This document shows positions 39,001 through 50,500 of a stretch of 64,000 bases of DNA, one piece after another. Position numbers and translations under genes: made by a program. Source of the stretch: Rhizobium sp. G21 (lineage in GTDB: Bacteria; Pseudomonadota; Alphaproteobacteria; Rhizobiales; Rhizobiaceae); NCBI RefSeq assembly GCF_014158035.1, contig NZ_JACFXW010000001.1:620001-684000 (forward strand), written 5' to 3'. A model generated the notes under the pieces. That model was not told the DNA's origin, made no database searches, and saw only the letters and a list, made by a program, of their open reading frames with translations. Position 1 is the stretch's first letter; every line of letters starts with the position of its first letter.

Positions 39001-41014
39001 AACCCAGCGCGCGGCGGGCATCGGCCCGCTGGCCGAGACTGTCCAGCAAAACCGCGAGGTTGCTCCAATAGTCGGCGGTTCCAGGCGCGAGCGCCACGGA
39101 CTGCAAGGCGAAGGGCAGCCCCTTGCGGGCCGCCTCCGCGCCGCGCCGGCCGCCTTCGAGCAGCGCCATGGCGTTGAGGTTCATCAAATGGGCGTCGCCG
39201 CGCCGATAGGCGATCGCCTTGCCGTAAATCGCGATCGCATTCTGAAATTGGCCGAGACCGTGCAGCTTGACGCCGTCCTGAACCGGGCGATCACCATAAT
39301 CCTGACCGAGCTCCCCGAACAGGGCTTCGAGATCGGCTGCGGCTTCTTCGAAAAGCGGACGCCAGTCGCCGGCCTCTTTCTGCCGGAACAGACGCATATT
39401 GGGATACCAGGGCGTCACGCTCCCCTCGCCGCCCCATCGCCAATCCGGCGCCTTTTTCAGGAAGAGCCAGACCGGCCTGCCCAGAAGCCCCGCCAGATGC
39501 GCGACCGCAGTATCCGAAGTGATGACGAGATCGAGCGAGAGGATCATCGCCGCCGTGTCGACGAAAGCCTCGTCGCCCGCATCGAAGTCACCGCCCGGAG
39601 ACAGGATGCGCAGGCCGTCGGGGACCGCTTGGTCGAGACCGTAATGCCGCTGCAGCGAGATGAAATTCGCCCGGTCCGACAGCGACGCCAGCGGAGCCAT
39701 GGCGGCGAGCGGAATGGACCGGCCGATATCGACCGCAGTCTTGGGATTGCCCTGCCAGCACAGGCCGATCCGCCATGTTGTCTTGGATTCGCCGCGCTGC
39801 CCGAAACGGCGCCATTTGGCCATCCGCTCCTCTTCAACGCGGAAACGGCTCACGCCGATGGGCACATTGCCGGGTTCGAGCCTGGCGAGCCGCGGCAGCG
39901 ACATCAGCGGCAACCAGGCGTCATGCTCCGGCAACGGCTCGACATCGGAGCGCAACCGAATGTCGCCGTTGGTGAAGACGTCGAGGCGCGAGAGAATGTT
40001 GAACATCCGCGGATGACAGACGAAGACCAGGTCCCCGACGCGCTTTCGCGCCGCAGGCAGCAGGCGGAGGAACTGAAAAACGTCGCCGAATCCCTGTTCG
40101 TGCACGACGACCAGCCGACCTTCCGGCAATTCCTGACCGGACCAGAGCGGCGCATTCGACACCGGGCTCTTTTCGAGCGCCGACGACACTCTGAGCCGTA
40201 ATTCGTAATCGTCCCAAGCCTGCAGCCAATCGCCGCCATAAAGCCGGTTCACCGCGATATTATAGCGGAGCAACTCCCATTCCGGCCAATGCTTGAGACC
40301 TTCGACATAGTGATTGATGGCGGCGTCGATCAAGCCGAGATTACGCAGCGATGCGCCGCCATTGATGAACGCGGTCTTCTGCAAGGGATTTCGCTGCAGC
40401 ACCCACTCGAATTCCGCCAGCGCTTCGCGGTCGCGGCCGAGCGACTGAAGAGCCGCGCCGTGCGCCAGATGGGCTTCGGGGCTCTCGGGCGCGGCTTTCA
40501 GCGCGGCGGCGGCCAACTGCTGGGCGCGGCCTTTTTCGTGCAGATCGAGAGACGCTTGCGACGCCTGGACAAGAAGGCCGGCATTGCCGGGCTCCATCTC
40601 CAGCCCCCTGGCGACGGCCTCATAGGCCTCCGCCAGCCGTCCTGCGCGGGACAGGGCCACGCCGAGATTGGTATAGCCGCCGACGCCCGAAGGCCGCAGC
40701 GCCACCGCCTGTTGCGCCGCCGCGACCGCGTCTTCGACCAAACCGGCCCCGAGCAAGGCGGTCGCATAATTCTGCCAGACGCTCGCCTGCGTCGCGTCGA
40801 GTTCGAGCGCGCGCCTGAAATAATCGAGCGAATCGAGCGACCGCTCCGAAAGATGCAGTCCGACCCCCATATAGTGATAGACGGAGGCGTCGGTGGGATG
40901 GAGCCGGGAGAGATCTTCCAGAGCCGCCAGACTTTCCGCCACCTTTCCGTCGCCAAGCATTCGCCGACAATCTTCCACGGAATAGCGCTCGACCCCGGTC
41001 ATCTCCCCGCCCAT
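36002..41014 (-). CDS. Giant triple-module TPR/GT9-like glycosyltransferase
   Basis: A 1670-residue protein made of three successive copies of the module seen singly in the neighbour. Each has a TPR array followed by a GT9-like domain. The conserved donor-side motif appears three times: VHEQGFGDVFQF near residue 305, MAEQGFGDAFQF near 908 and HGEQGFGDNIQF near 1415. Each domain also repeats the WQGNP, DTAAM/I, S-D/C-TA-HLAG and PxWRW signatures. Differences between modules argue for ancient, not recent, duplication. It is cytoplasmic by lack of a signal. The acceptor is unknown, but large TPR arrays in glycosyltransferases usually bind protein acceptors. Confidence 0.9.
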   Translation of the reverse strand: MGGEMTGVERYSVEDCRRMLGDGKVAESLAALEDLSRLHPTDASVYHYMGVGLHLSERSLDSLDYFRRALELDATQASVWQNYATALLGAGLVEDAVAAAQQAVALRPSGVGGYTNLGVALSRAGRLAEAYEAVARGLEMEPGNAGLLVQASQASLDLHEKGRAQQLAAAALKAAPESPEAHLAHGAALQSLGRDREALAEFEWVLQRNPLQKTAFINGGASLRNLGLIDAAINHYVEGLKHWPEWELLRYNIAVNRLYGGDWLQAWDDYELRLRVSSALEKSPVSNAPLWSGQELPEGRLVVVHEQGFGDVFQFLRLLPAARKRVGDLVFVCHPRMFNILSRLDVFTNGDIRLRSDVEPLPEHDAWLPLMSLPRLARLEPGNVPIGVSRFRVEEERMAKWRRFGQRGESKTTWRIGLCWQGNPKTAVDIGRSIPLAAMAPLASLSDRANFISLQRHYGLDQAVPDGLRILSPGGDFDAGDEAFVDTAAMILSLDLVITSDTAVAHLAGLLGRPVWLFLKKAPDWRWGGEGSVTPWYPNMRLFRQKEAGDWRPLFEEAAADLEALFGELGQDYGDRPVQDGVKLHGLGQFQNAIAIYGKAIAYRRGDAHLMNLNAMALLEGGRRGAEAARKGLPFALQSVALAPGTADYWSNLAVLLDSLGQRADARRALGFALAVNPSHTPSQVSLAKRESAEGKYAEALARLEPVAKREPKSIPVLTALSSVYTDMGNHLEAERAMRRVVDLEPENAKLWVQLGATLNSAEKFRAAAEAWEQASFLDPKNTDALSNLGVYERNHGELGLSLYYQRRAVAIDPKHAEGWNNLGIAEMEGDDDEAAKRAFMTAINVRPGYADAHLALGMALLNEGDYERGLQHYEWRLKSEKLGLMANRPRVPLWNGSDPKGLKILLMAEQGFGDAFQFCRYATWFKERGADKVYIACRSVIGHLLKTVPGVDGVFGDGDKLPKTDAMAYMMSMPGLTGMRLETIPSRESYFTADPERVTKWAEWLAQKPGFRVGIVWQGNPDPKVDKGRSYPLTALEPLAQVPGVRLIALQKGKGEEQIDALDGLFEVERPGPDYDAGKQAFADTAAMMNLDLIVTSDTAVAHLAGALGRPCWVVLKAHPEWRWLRDRSDSPWYPETRLFRRFAGEVEPKPFAAVMGRIAAALQKLVDGDLSQRRVAAPSTPGEIKPFDPLAAYNAAHEAQRRNDFAAAQQGFSSVLGYKKLRPSALHMLGVSALHLDRNAQAAMLFREAEREGENSPEFLTNYSIALRRLNRQQQAMSLLSRAIAIKPTAEAHLSYGNILRDATRFEEAVEQYRAAIRLKPKLSKAHRGLGNAMRDLHRPAESLAAFDIARSLDGEDLDLILDHAHAKLFAGDFPGGFLDYEARWGSKEMRKRDFSVPRWDGAPAPGRVLLVHGEQGFGDNIQFIRFVSEAARRVGKVLLEMRGPLLNLFGSIDFGPNVVLIEQGRNRPQMDLEVPILSLPLVFGVTVDTVPPPPIFNIDPVRVSAWKSRFAGEALNVGLIWQGNPKARADAGRSPPLAALEPLFAVPGVRFVSLQKTDGLDQIAACDFARSMLVPGEDLGDFAETAAAILALDLVVSSCTATLHLAASLGVPTFGLLKYHADWRWLNERSDSPWYPALTLFRQTSVGDWAGAVAPAADRLAAIASAR

Positions 41015-41051
41015 GCTCTCTTCGCTCCTGTTCGTCCGGCGGCGACCCGCC

Positions 41052-41468
41052 TTATTGGACCTTGTATTTCTGGTAGGATTTCTCCTCCATAAGGCCCGAC
41101 CCTAGCGCGAAGTTGACCTCGCGCTTCAATTCGGCGCGTTTGTCGTTGGTAATGTAGACCGAACGGGCGAGCTGGACGAATTTGTCGCCGAAATCACCGG
41201 CGTTTTCGCAATCGCGAATATCGTCCTCGATGTCCCAAAGGGCGGCGTTGACGTCGTAGAGCGCCTTGGTGAGCCTTGAGACCTCGTCATTGCGGGCATG
41301 ATCGCCGAGCTTTTCTGTCAGCAGCGCCAATTCCTTGCGGACATTGGCCAGCTTCGCCTCGTCGGTCATCCGGTCGGATTTGATCTGCAGGATGGTGATC
41401 TTGTCGACCAACTCCCCCAGGACACGGGTGCTTCGATCATCGTCTCTTCCTCGCTTATCAAGAATCAT
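41052..41468 (-). CDS. DUF6165 family protein
   Basis: A 138-residue soluble, helical protein that starts MILDKRGRDDDRSTRVLGELVDKITILQIKSDR (given here as one family-defining stretch in pieces: GELVDKITILQIKSDRM). It continues ANVRKELALLTEKL, LYDVNAALWDIEDDIR and ends YQKYKVQ. DUF6165 genes are often found beside TPR-glycosyltransferase genes. It opens that operon here, 37 bases before the triple-module gene. The biochemical role is unknown. Confidence 0.85.
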   Translation of the reverse strand: MILDKRGRDDDRSTRVLGELVDKITILQIKSDRMTDEAKLANVRKELALLTEKLGDHARNDEVSRLTKALYDVNAALWDIEDDIRDCENAGDFGDKFVQLARSVYITNDKRAELKREVNFALGSGLMEEKSYQKYKVQ

Positions 41469-41514
41469 AATCGTCGGTTCGCGAGATTAAGGGAGCGAGG
41501 CGAAAACGGAAAAC

Positions 41515-41542
41515 GAAAAGGGCGCGGATCGCTCCGCGCCCT
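41515..41542 (-). terminator. Rho-independent terminator of the giant repeat gene
   Basis: Ten-bp perfect stem AGGGCGCGGA / TCCGCGCCCT with loop TCGC, followed on the minus strand by TTTTCG. It lies 24 bases after the stop of the giant gene and separates it from the DUF6165-TPR operon. Confidence 0.88.
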
Positions 41543-41566
41543 CCCCTTAATTCGAGGCTTCGCCCG

Positions 41567-44500
41567 TTACACCGACCAGCTGATGTCGGTTTCGCTGAGC
41601 TTGCCGGCGGTGATGTTCGACAGCTTGATGCTGAGATCCGCCGAACCGTCGCCGTTGGTGTCGACTTCGAGCAGCTTCGTCGCGGTGACGAAGCGGGCTT
41701 CCGCCGCGCCGCTGGAGGTCCAGCCGCTGTTGTCGCCGAGATAGGTCAGCGAGCCGGAGCCGCCCTCGAGGTAGATCACGTCGGTATCCACTGCGAAGTC
41801 CGTGATGACGTCGGTATTGCCGGCGTTCGTCGTCACATTGAAGTGGAACTCGTCCAGGCCGCCGCCGCCGGTGACAGTGTCGTCCGCCGCGCCGGAGGTG
41901 AAGATATCTCCACCCGAGCCGAGGGACACCACCGCGCCCTGAGAGCCGGTCGTGACGATTTCGTCGATGCGGGTCGAGCCGGTGATGGTTTCCACGTTGG
42001 TGAAGGTCACATCCGTGGTGTCACCCGAGAGGATCACCGTGTCGGCGCCCGCTCCACCGTCGACCGTCGAGCTAGAATAGCCCGAAGTCAGGGTGAAGGT
42101 GTCGGCCGAACCGCTGCCCGTGATCAGCTCGACCGCCGTAAACGTGCCGGTTGCGGCAGCGCTGAAGGTGATCGAGTCCGTACCCCCACCCAGCGATACG
42201 CGGCCGGTGAAGGACGATGTGACGCTGATCGTATCCGCGCCGGTGTCGCCGGTGACGGTTTCGACGCCCGAGATGGTGACCGTATTGTCATAGGCTCCCA
42301 TCACGATCGTGTCACTGCCGGAGCCCAGGTTGAAGATGCCGCCGGTGCCGCCCGCGAGCGTCACGACATCCGAGCCCGTTCCGCCGGTCACCGTATCGAC
42401 ATTCGACACCGTGAAGACCGAGCCGCTGTCATTCGCGATCAGCTTGTCGCCGCCCGAGATGAAGTCGAACCAGCCGCCATAAGCGCCGCCGTCCCCGATG
42501 GTCACCGTGTCGTCGCCGGTGCCGCCGGTGACGCTTTCGATGCTGACGATCGTCAGACCGTTGGTGGCGTTGTCGAGAATGATCTTGTCATTGCCGCCGC
42601 CGAAGTCCGCCGACGCCAGCGCCGCAGCGCCGGAGATCGTCACGATGTCGGCGCCGGAGCCGCCCACCAGGCTTTCCGCATTGGCCACCGTGCCGGTGAA
42701 GCCCGCGTCGAACCAGGAGAGACGATCGCTCGTGCCGCCGCCGAGGTCGATGAGTTCCGCGCCGCCCGAAGAGATGGTGACGAGGTCGTTGCCGGAGCCG
42801 CCGGTGATGGTTTCTGCATTGGCCGCCGTGATCGTGGCGCCCAGGGCCGCATCCAGCGTCAGCTTGTCGGAGCCGGCGCCGAGGTCGATCGTCAGCGCCG
42901 TGACGGCCTGGGCGAAGGTCACGAGATCCACGCCTGTGCCACCGGTGATCGTTTCGACATTGGCGACGGTGATGTCGTTGGAGAAGTCGCCGAGCACGAT
43001 CTTGTCGCGGCCCGCCGCCAGATCGAAGTCGTCGCCCACCACTGCCGTCGAGAATGTCACCACATCCTTGTTGGCCGAACCGACGATGCTTTCGACGTCA
43101 GAGACCGAGATCGTGGCGCCCGCCGTCGAGATGTCGAGGACATCGGTACCGGCTTTGCCGTCGATCGATCCGGCGGTGAGAGCCGCCGCGATCTTGATCA
43201 GGTCGGCGCCGGTGCCGCCCGTGATCGTTTCGATGTTGGACGCCGTCAGCGTGTTGCCGCCATTGGCCAAGGTCAGGCTATCCTTGCCGCCGAGCAGGTC
43301 GATTGCCGCATCGATCTGGTCGACGATGGTCAGCACCTGGGTGCTGCCGCCGGCGATGATCGTTTCGACGCTGTCCAAGGTCGCCGTCACGGCAGCCGCG
43401 GAGAAGTCGACGGTGTCGGAGCCGTTGAAGAGGCCCAGGGTGAGGCTCGTCGCCACGCCGGTGATAACGATCTTGTCGTCGCCGGTCGTGCCGACCACAG
43501 TCTCGACATTGGCCATGGTGACCGTCGCCGCCGCATCGAGGCGGATGACGTCGATGTCCGTGCCGCCGACCACGCTTTCGACCGCGATGATCGAGATGTC
43601 GCTCGCCGTGTTGCCGAGGACGATCTTGTCGTCGCCGGCGCCGAGCGTGTAGAGCTCGCCGGTCGCCGCCGCGGCCACTGTGATGAGGTCGTTGGCGGCC
43701 CCGCCGGTCACCGTTTCGAAGTTCGACACGGTGACGGTGGCGCCGGCGGCAGCCAGCGTCAGACTATCGATGCCCACGCCGCCGTCCAGATTGCCGCCGG
43801 TATAGGCCGCCGACAAGGTGATCGTGTCGGCGCCGGAGGAACCGACGAGCGTTTCGACGCCCGCAATCGTCAGCGTGTTGGGCGCTGCAGCGAGGGTCAG
43901 CGAGTCGTTGCCGGCCCCGAGATCGATGAGCTGCGCCGTGATGCCGCTCAGCATGGTGATGATGTCCATGCTCGCGCCGCCGACGAAGCTTTCGACGCCG
44001 TCGAGAGTGGCCGTCACGTTGAAGTCGCCGAAGACCACGTTGTCGCCGGCGTCGCCGCCGAGATCGATCGTCAGCCCGGTCGAGCCGCTGTTGACATACA
44101 CCTTGTCGACTTCGCTGGATCCGCCGGTCACGGTTTCGACCGAAGCCACCGTGATCGTCTGGGCGCCGTCGAGGACGATGGTGTCCGTACCCGTGCCGCC
44201 CGTCACCACATCGACGTCGGTGACGTTGATGGAGTTGGTGAAGTTGGCGAGCGTCACCGAGTTGGCGCCGGCCTTGAGGTCGATTTCCACGCCCGAAGCC
44301 GCGACACTGAAGGTGATGAGATCATCACCCGCCGCGCCGGTGACCGTTTCGATGCTTGCGAGCGTGATGGTCGCGCCGCCTGCAGCCGTGGTCAGCGAGT
44401 CGTTGCCGCCCTGGCCGTCGAACGTGCCTTCATAGGCAGCGCCGAGGGTGATGAGATCCACCCCGGCCGATCCGGTGACGGTCTCGACATTGCTCACCGT

Positions 44501-47500
44501 CAGCGTGTTGCCGCTTCCGACCAAGGTCAGAGCGTCTGCGCCGCCGAGCAGGTCGATCGCCATAGCCACCGAGTTGTTGATGGTGATGGCCTGAGTGCTC
44601 GCGCCGCCGGTGATCGCTTCGACATCCAACAGGGTCGCAGTCGCGGCCGCATTGGTGAAGTCGACGCTGTCGCCGGTGCCGCCGCCGAGCTCCAAGGTCA
44701 TGCCCTGGCTCAGACCCTTCACGGTCACGACGTCGTCGCCTGCATTGCCGAACACCGATTCCACATTCTCGACGGTGAACGTTCCGGCGGTAGAGCCGAC
44801 GAGCGTGACTTCGTCGATGCCGGCGCCGAGGTTGATGTAGGATCCGGTCACACCATCTTCGAAGTAGATGATTTCGACGCCCGTGCCGCCGGTGATCGTT
44901 TCGACGGCATCGACCGTCAAGGTCGCGCCGCTGTTGCTGGTGGTCAGCGCATCGTCGCCGCCGTCGAAGTAGTACTTGCCGGAGGCTTCAGCGCCGCTCA
45001 ACACGACCATGTCGACATTGGAGCCCGCCGCCACCGTGAAGGTGTCCACACCGCTCACGGTCACCGTGCCGCCGTCGTTCAACATCAGAGTGTTGGCGCC
45101 GGCGCCGAGCGAGAACGTGCCATCGGCAGCGTCGTCGACGATGATGTAGTCATCGCCGGCCACGCCCACGACCGTTTCCACATTGGTGACGGTGAAGCTG
45201 TTGTTCACAGCAGCCAGCGTCAGCATGTCGTCGCCGCCACCGAGGTCGACGACCTGGTCGGTCATGCCCGAGCCGAGGGTGATGACTTCGATGCTCGCGC
45301 CGCCTTCGATCGTTTCGACGTTGGTCAGCGTTGCCGTGGTGTGCGCGGTCGCGTCGAAGATGACCCAATCGTCATCCGCGCCGCCGTCGATCACCATGCC
45401 GGTATGACCGCCGGTCACGGTGATCTTGTCGTCTTCAGCGCCGCTGTTGATCGTTTCGACATTGGCGACCGTGATGGTCATACCCGCCGAAGCGCCCGCA
45501 TTGGCGTTGATCGTGTCGTCGCCGGCGCCGAGGTCGATCACCGCGCCTGCTTCGCCGTCGACCAGCGTGACGATTTCGATGCTCGCGCCGCCGGTGATGG
45601 TTTCGATGTCGTCGACCGTCAGCGTCGCGCCGAGCGAAGACGTGGTCAGCGTGTCGATGCCCGCGCCGCCGTAGATTGCCATTCCGGCTTCAGCGCCGGA
45701 CAGGATGATGTTGTCGCTGTTCGTGCCGGTGACGGTGACGACTTCGATGCCAGACGCCGTGATGGTGCCGCCCTGCTCGATCGTAAGCGTATCGGTGCCG
45801 CCAGCGAGGTTGAGGACCATATCGGCAGCCGCCGAGGTGTAGATCACGTCGTTGCCGGCGTCGCCGACCACGCTTTCGATGTTTGCGACCGAGAGCGTGT
45901 TGGCGAAGTTGCCGAGCGTCAGCTTGTCTGCCGCAGAGCCGCCGAGATCGATTTCGCCGCCGGTCACCTGGGTGAGGATCGTCAGAACTTCGCTGGACGC
46001 GCCGCCGACGATGGTTTCGATGTTGGACAGCGTCGCGGTGACGTTGCCCGTGCCGTCGAAGGTGATCTGGTCGTCGTCTGCGGCCAGGTCCACCGTCAGG
46101 CCGGTCGCCGCGCCGACGACGATCAGGTCGTCCTTGCCGGAAGAACCGGTGACGTTTTCAACCAGCGAGATGGTCAGCTGATCGGTGGCCGTCATGATGA
46201 TCGAGTCGATGCCCGAAGAACCGGTGACGGTTTCGATGCCGGTGACGCTAAAGTTGTTGCCGCCGACGGTCAGCAGCAGCGAGTCGTTGCCTGCGCCGAG
46301 ATCGAGGTTGATGCCGCTGATCACGGTCGCCGCGGTGATGACGTCGTTGCCGCCGGCATCCGCGATGCTTTCGATGTTGGCGATCGTCAGCGTTGCGCTG
46401 TTGGTGTCGAAGTCGAGCACATCCGCGCCCGCGCCGCCATCGATATAGCCGCCGTCATAGACGCCGCCCAGGGAGATGAGGTCTATGCCCGAAGAACCGT
46501 TGATCGTTTCGACCGCCGTCGCCGTCAGCGTGTTGCCGGCGGAGGCGAGCGTGATCGAGTCGGAGCCGCCTTCCAGATCGACAGCCATGGCGATGCTGTT
46601 CGCAAAGGTCAGCACTTCGACGCTGTTGCTGGCGTGGACGACTTCGACATCGGTCAGCGTCGCGGTGACGTTGGCGTCGTCGAAGTAGACGACGTCACTG
46701 CCGGCATCGAGGCTGATGGTCATGCCATCGGAGTTGCCTATGACATGGATTTCGTCGGCAGCCGTGCCGACGCCCGTGATCGCTTCGACATTGGCGACGG
46801 TGATGAGCAGATATTCGCCGCTCGCGACCGTGACGCTGTCGACGCCATCGCCGAGATCGATGACCGAACCGTCAACGACGTCGGTGCTGAAGGTGATCTT
46901 GTCCTTGCCGGAGCCGCCGGTGATGGTTTCTGCGCCGTCCAGGGTCACCGTCGCGCCGAAGTTGGAGGTCGTCAGCTTGTCGACGCCGCCCTCGAAGTAG
47001 ACGGTCAGGCCGGTCGCCGAAGCGCTCAGCGTCACATCCTGGTTGTTCGCGCCGGTCGTGGTCAGCGTTTCCAGACCGGAGACGGTGACAGTGCCGCTGG
47101 AGAGGAAGTCAAGCGTGTCCGAACCGAGGCCGAAATCACCCGTGAGCGTGGTTGCGCCGTCGAGAACGACGTAGTCGTCGTCGCGTCCGCCGGTGATGGT
47201 TTCGACATTGGCGATGGTCAGAGAGTTCGCAGCGCTGGCGAGCACGATCGCGTCGTTGCCAGCCTTGAGGTCGATATAGTCGCCGTCGCGCTCGTCGGTG
47301 AAGGTGATCACTTCGATGCCGGCTCCGCCGACGACCGATTCCACGCCTTCCAGGGTGACGGTGGCCGCGGTCGAGGAGAATTCGACCATGTCGTCGCCGT
47401 TGCCGAGGTTGATCGACATGCCGGTCGCCGTGCCGGTGACCATGACGTCGTCATCGCCGGTGTTGCCGCTGATGACTTCCACATTGGCGACCGTAAGGGT

Positions 47501-50500
47501 CACGCCGCCGGGGCCGTCGGCATAGATCGCATCGGCGCCCGCGCCGAGGTCGATGGTCGCACCGGTCTCGGTGTCGAGCAGGGTGACGATGTCGATGGAC
47601 GCGCCGCCGGTGATCGTTTCGATCGAGTCGACGGTGACCGTCGCGCCTGCAGCGGCGAGCGTCAGCTTGTCGGCGCCGTCGCCGAAGTACAGGGTCATGC
47701 CGGTTTCGGCGCCCGCCAGGGTGACGAGGTCGACCGAAGTTCCGGTGACGGTGTAGGTTTCGACGCCGGAGATCGTGAAGCTGCCGCCGTTGGACACTTC
47801 CAGCGTGTCGGAGCCGGCGCCGAGATTGACGGTCGAGCCGGATGCGGCGCTGTCGATGATCACATAGTCGCTGTCGCCGTTGCCGGTGATCGTCTCGACA
47901 TCCGTCACGGTCAGCGAGTTGGCGTTGTTGGACAGGGTCAGGAGTCGTTGCCGCCGCCCAGATCGACGCTCGCGCCGTCAGCCGCGGTAGCGAGAACCAC
48001 GACGTCCGTGGACGCGCCGCCTTCGATGGTTTCGACATTGCTGATCGTGGCGGTGCCGCCCGCATTCAGCGTCAGGGTGTCGTCGCCGTCGTCGAGATCG
48101 ATCGTCAGAACGCTCTGGGCGGTCAGGATGGTGATGCTGTCGCCGTTGTCGGAACCGACCACGCTTTCCACATTGCTGAGCGACAGCGTCGCGTCGGACG
48201 ACGTAGCGGACAGATCGACGAGGTCGACGCCGAGGCCGAGATCGTAGGATCCGCCGGTCATTGCGCCGGTGACATAGACGAGATCAGCGCTCTTGCCGCC
48301 GACGATGGTTTCGACTTCGTCCACCGTGAGCGTGTTGAGGAAGTTGCCGAGCGTGATCTTGTCGGCGCCGCCGCCGAGATCGACCAGGCGATCATCGACG
48401 ATCGTCGCGAAGACGACCGAGTCGGAGCCCGCCGCGCCGGTAACCGTTTCGACGCCGTTGACTGTGATCGTGCCGCCGCTGGCCGAAGAAGATGACGGTG
48501 TCGTCGCCGTTGCCGAGGCTGATGGTCGCGCCGGTGACGGCGGATGCGCCGCCCAGCGTGATGGTTTCATCGCCTGCGCCGCCGGAAATGGTCTCGACGT
48601 TCGTGACTGTGGCGGTCGCGTGGCTCGATCCGGTAAAGGAGACGGTGTCGTTGCCGGCGCCGAGGTCGATCGTGCCGCCGGTCATGTCGGAGGCGACGAT
48701 GATCGACTGAACCGACGCGCCGCCGGTTACGGTTTCGACGTTCATCACCGAGAAGGTGCCCGTCGCATTGTCGAGCGACAACGTGTCGGCGCCGCCGGCC
48801 AGATTGATCTGGGTGGTGGTCTTCATCGCGCCGTAGACGGCGACGATGTCGTCATTGCCGCCGCCGATGATCGATTCGACATTGGTGACGCTGAACGTGC
48901 CGGCCGACAGCGTGGCCGAGATGTCGAGCGTGTCGACGCCCACGCCGAGGTCGAGCACCATGTAATCGGCGACATCCGAAGCGACGACGATATCGGCCGA
49001 TTTTCCGCCGATGACCGTTTCGATATTGGCGAGCGTCACCGTGTTGAGGTAGCCGCCGAGCGTGAGCTTGTCGATGCCGCCGCCGAGATCGATCGTGCCG
49101 GAAAGCTGAGAACCAAGGGTGATGACGTCGACATTCGTCGCAACGCCGGCGGTGATCTGCTCGACGCCCGAAACGGTGAATGTGCCGCCTGCGGCGCTGA
49201 TGTCCAGAACGTCGTTACCGGTCTTCAGGTCGATGGTGACGCCCGCGGACGCGCCCTCGACGATGACCTTGTCGTCTCCGGCGTCGCCGGTGATGGTTTC
49301 GACATTCTCAACGGTGACGGTGTTGGTCGCATTGGCGAGGGTCAGCTGATCCTTGCCCGCGCCGAGGTCGATGGACACGCCCTGAGCTGCGTTGCCGAGG
49401 GTGACGCGCTCGATCTTTGCGCCGCCGGTGATGGTTTCGGTGTTGGACACCGTGAGGCTCACCGCGCCGGACGAAAGGTCCAGCGTATCCGAGCCGCCGC
49501 CCAAATCATAAGAGCCGCCGGTGATGCCGGCGGTGAGCTTGATATATTCGTTCTGGTTCGAACCGGTGATCGTTTCGATGTCGGCGACGGACAGCGAGTT
49601 CTGGAAGTTGCCGAGCGTCAGCGAGTCGTTGCCCTTGCCGAGCTTGATCACGGCGTCGGTCAGGATGGTCGAGGCCACCACGACATCGTTGGAGAGACCG
49701 CCGTTGACGGTTTCGATGTTGGAGATGGTGAGGGTGTTCAGCGCCTTGGCGAGGGTGATCGTGTCGTCGCCGCCGGCCAGGTTGATGGCGAGGTTAGCCG
49801 CGCCGGTGAAGATCACCGTGTCGTCGCCGCTCTTGCCGACGATCGTTTCAATGTCGGAAACCGAAACCGTGGCTCCGTCGGTGTCGAGCGTCAGAGTGTC
49901 GTCGCCCGCGCCGAGCTTGACCGTGCCGCTGATCGCGCCGTCGACGGTGACGCTGTCGTCCTTGCTGCCGCCTTCGATGGTTTCGACGTTCGAGACCGTC
50001 AGTTCGTTGGCGAAGGAGCCGAGCACGACCTTGTCCTTGCCGCCGGCCAGATCGACCTCGACGTCATAGGCGCGACCGGTGAAGGTCACGGCGTCGACGC
50101 CGGTGTTGCCGGTGATGTTTTCCACGCCCTTGACGCTGATCGCGTTGGCGCCCTTCGCCATGATGACGGTATCGTCGCCGGCGCCGAGGTTGAGGTTGAT
50201 CTTCTTCGTGACGAGGCCGAGCGTGATTTTGTCGTCGGCTTCGTCGCCGATCACCGTCTCGACGTTCGAGATCGTCACGGTCGCGCCGTTCTCGTCGATG
50301 ATGAGCTTGTCGTCGCCGGCGGCGAGGTCGATCTTGCCGCTGTTATAGGCGCCGTCGAGATAGACGATGTCGGAAGAGGCGGCGCCGACGATCGATTCGA
50401 CCTTTTCGAGATAAACGGTGTTGTTGAACTTGCCGAGCGTGACCTTGTCGTTGCTTCCGCGCATGTTCACTTCGACGCCGCGAGCGGCGGCGGTGAAGGT

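Noticed and set aside
35909-40201. Plus-strand open frame of about 1430 codons antisense to the triple TPR-glycosyltransferase gene
   Set aside because: It is an antisense shadow of a GC-rich gene: Arg/Gly/Asp-rich, no domain recognisable, no ribosome site, while the opposite strand encodes clear TPR and GT9-like motifs.
41843-48247. Plus-strand open frame of about 2134 codons antisense to the giant repeat gene
   Set aside because: The repeat periodicity of the true gene is mirrored in it. It has no signal, no family features and no start site, and the opposite strand has the conserved secretion-type C-terminus and a terminator.
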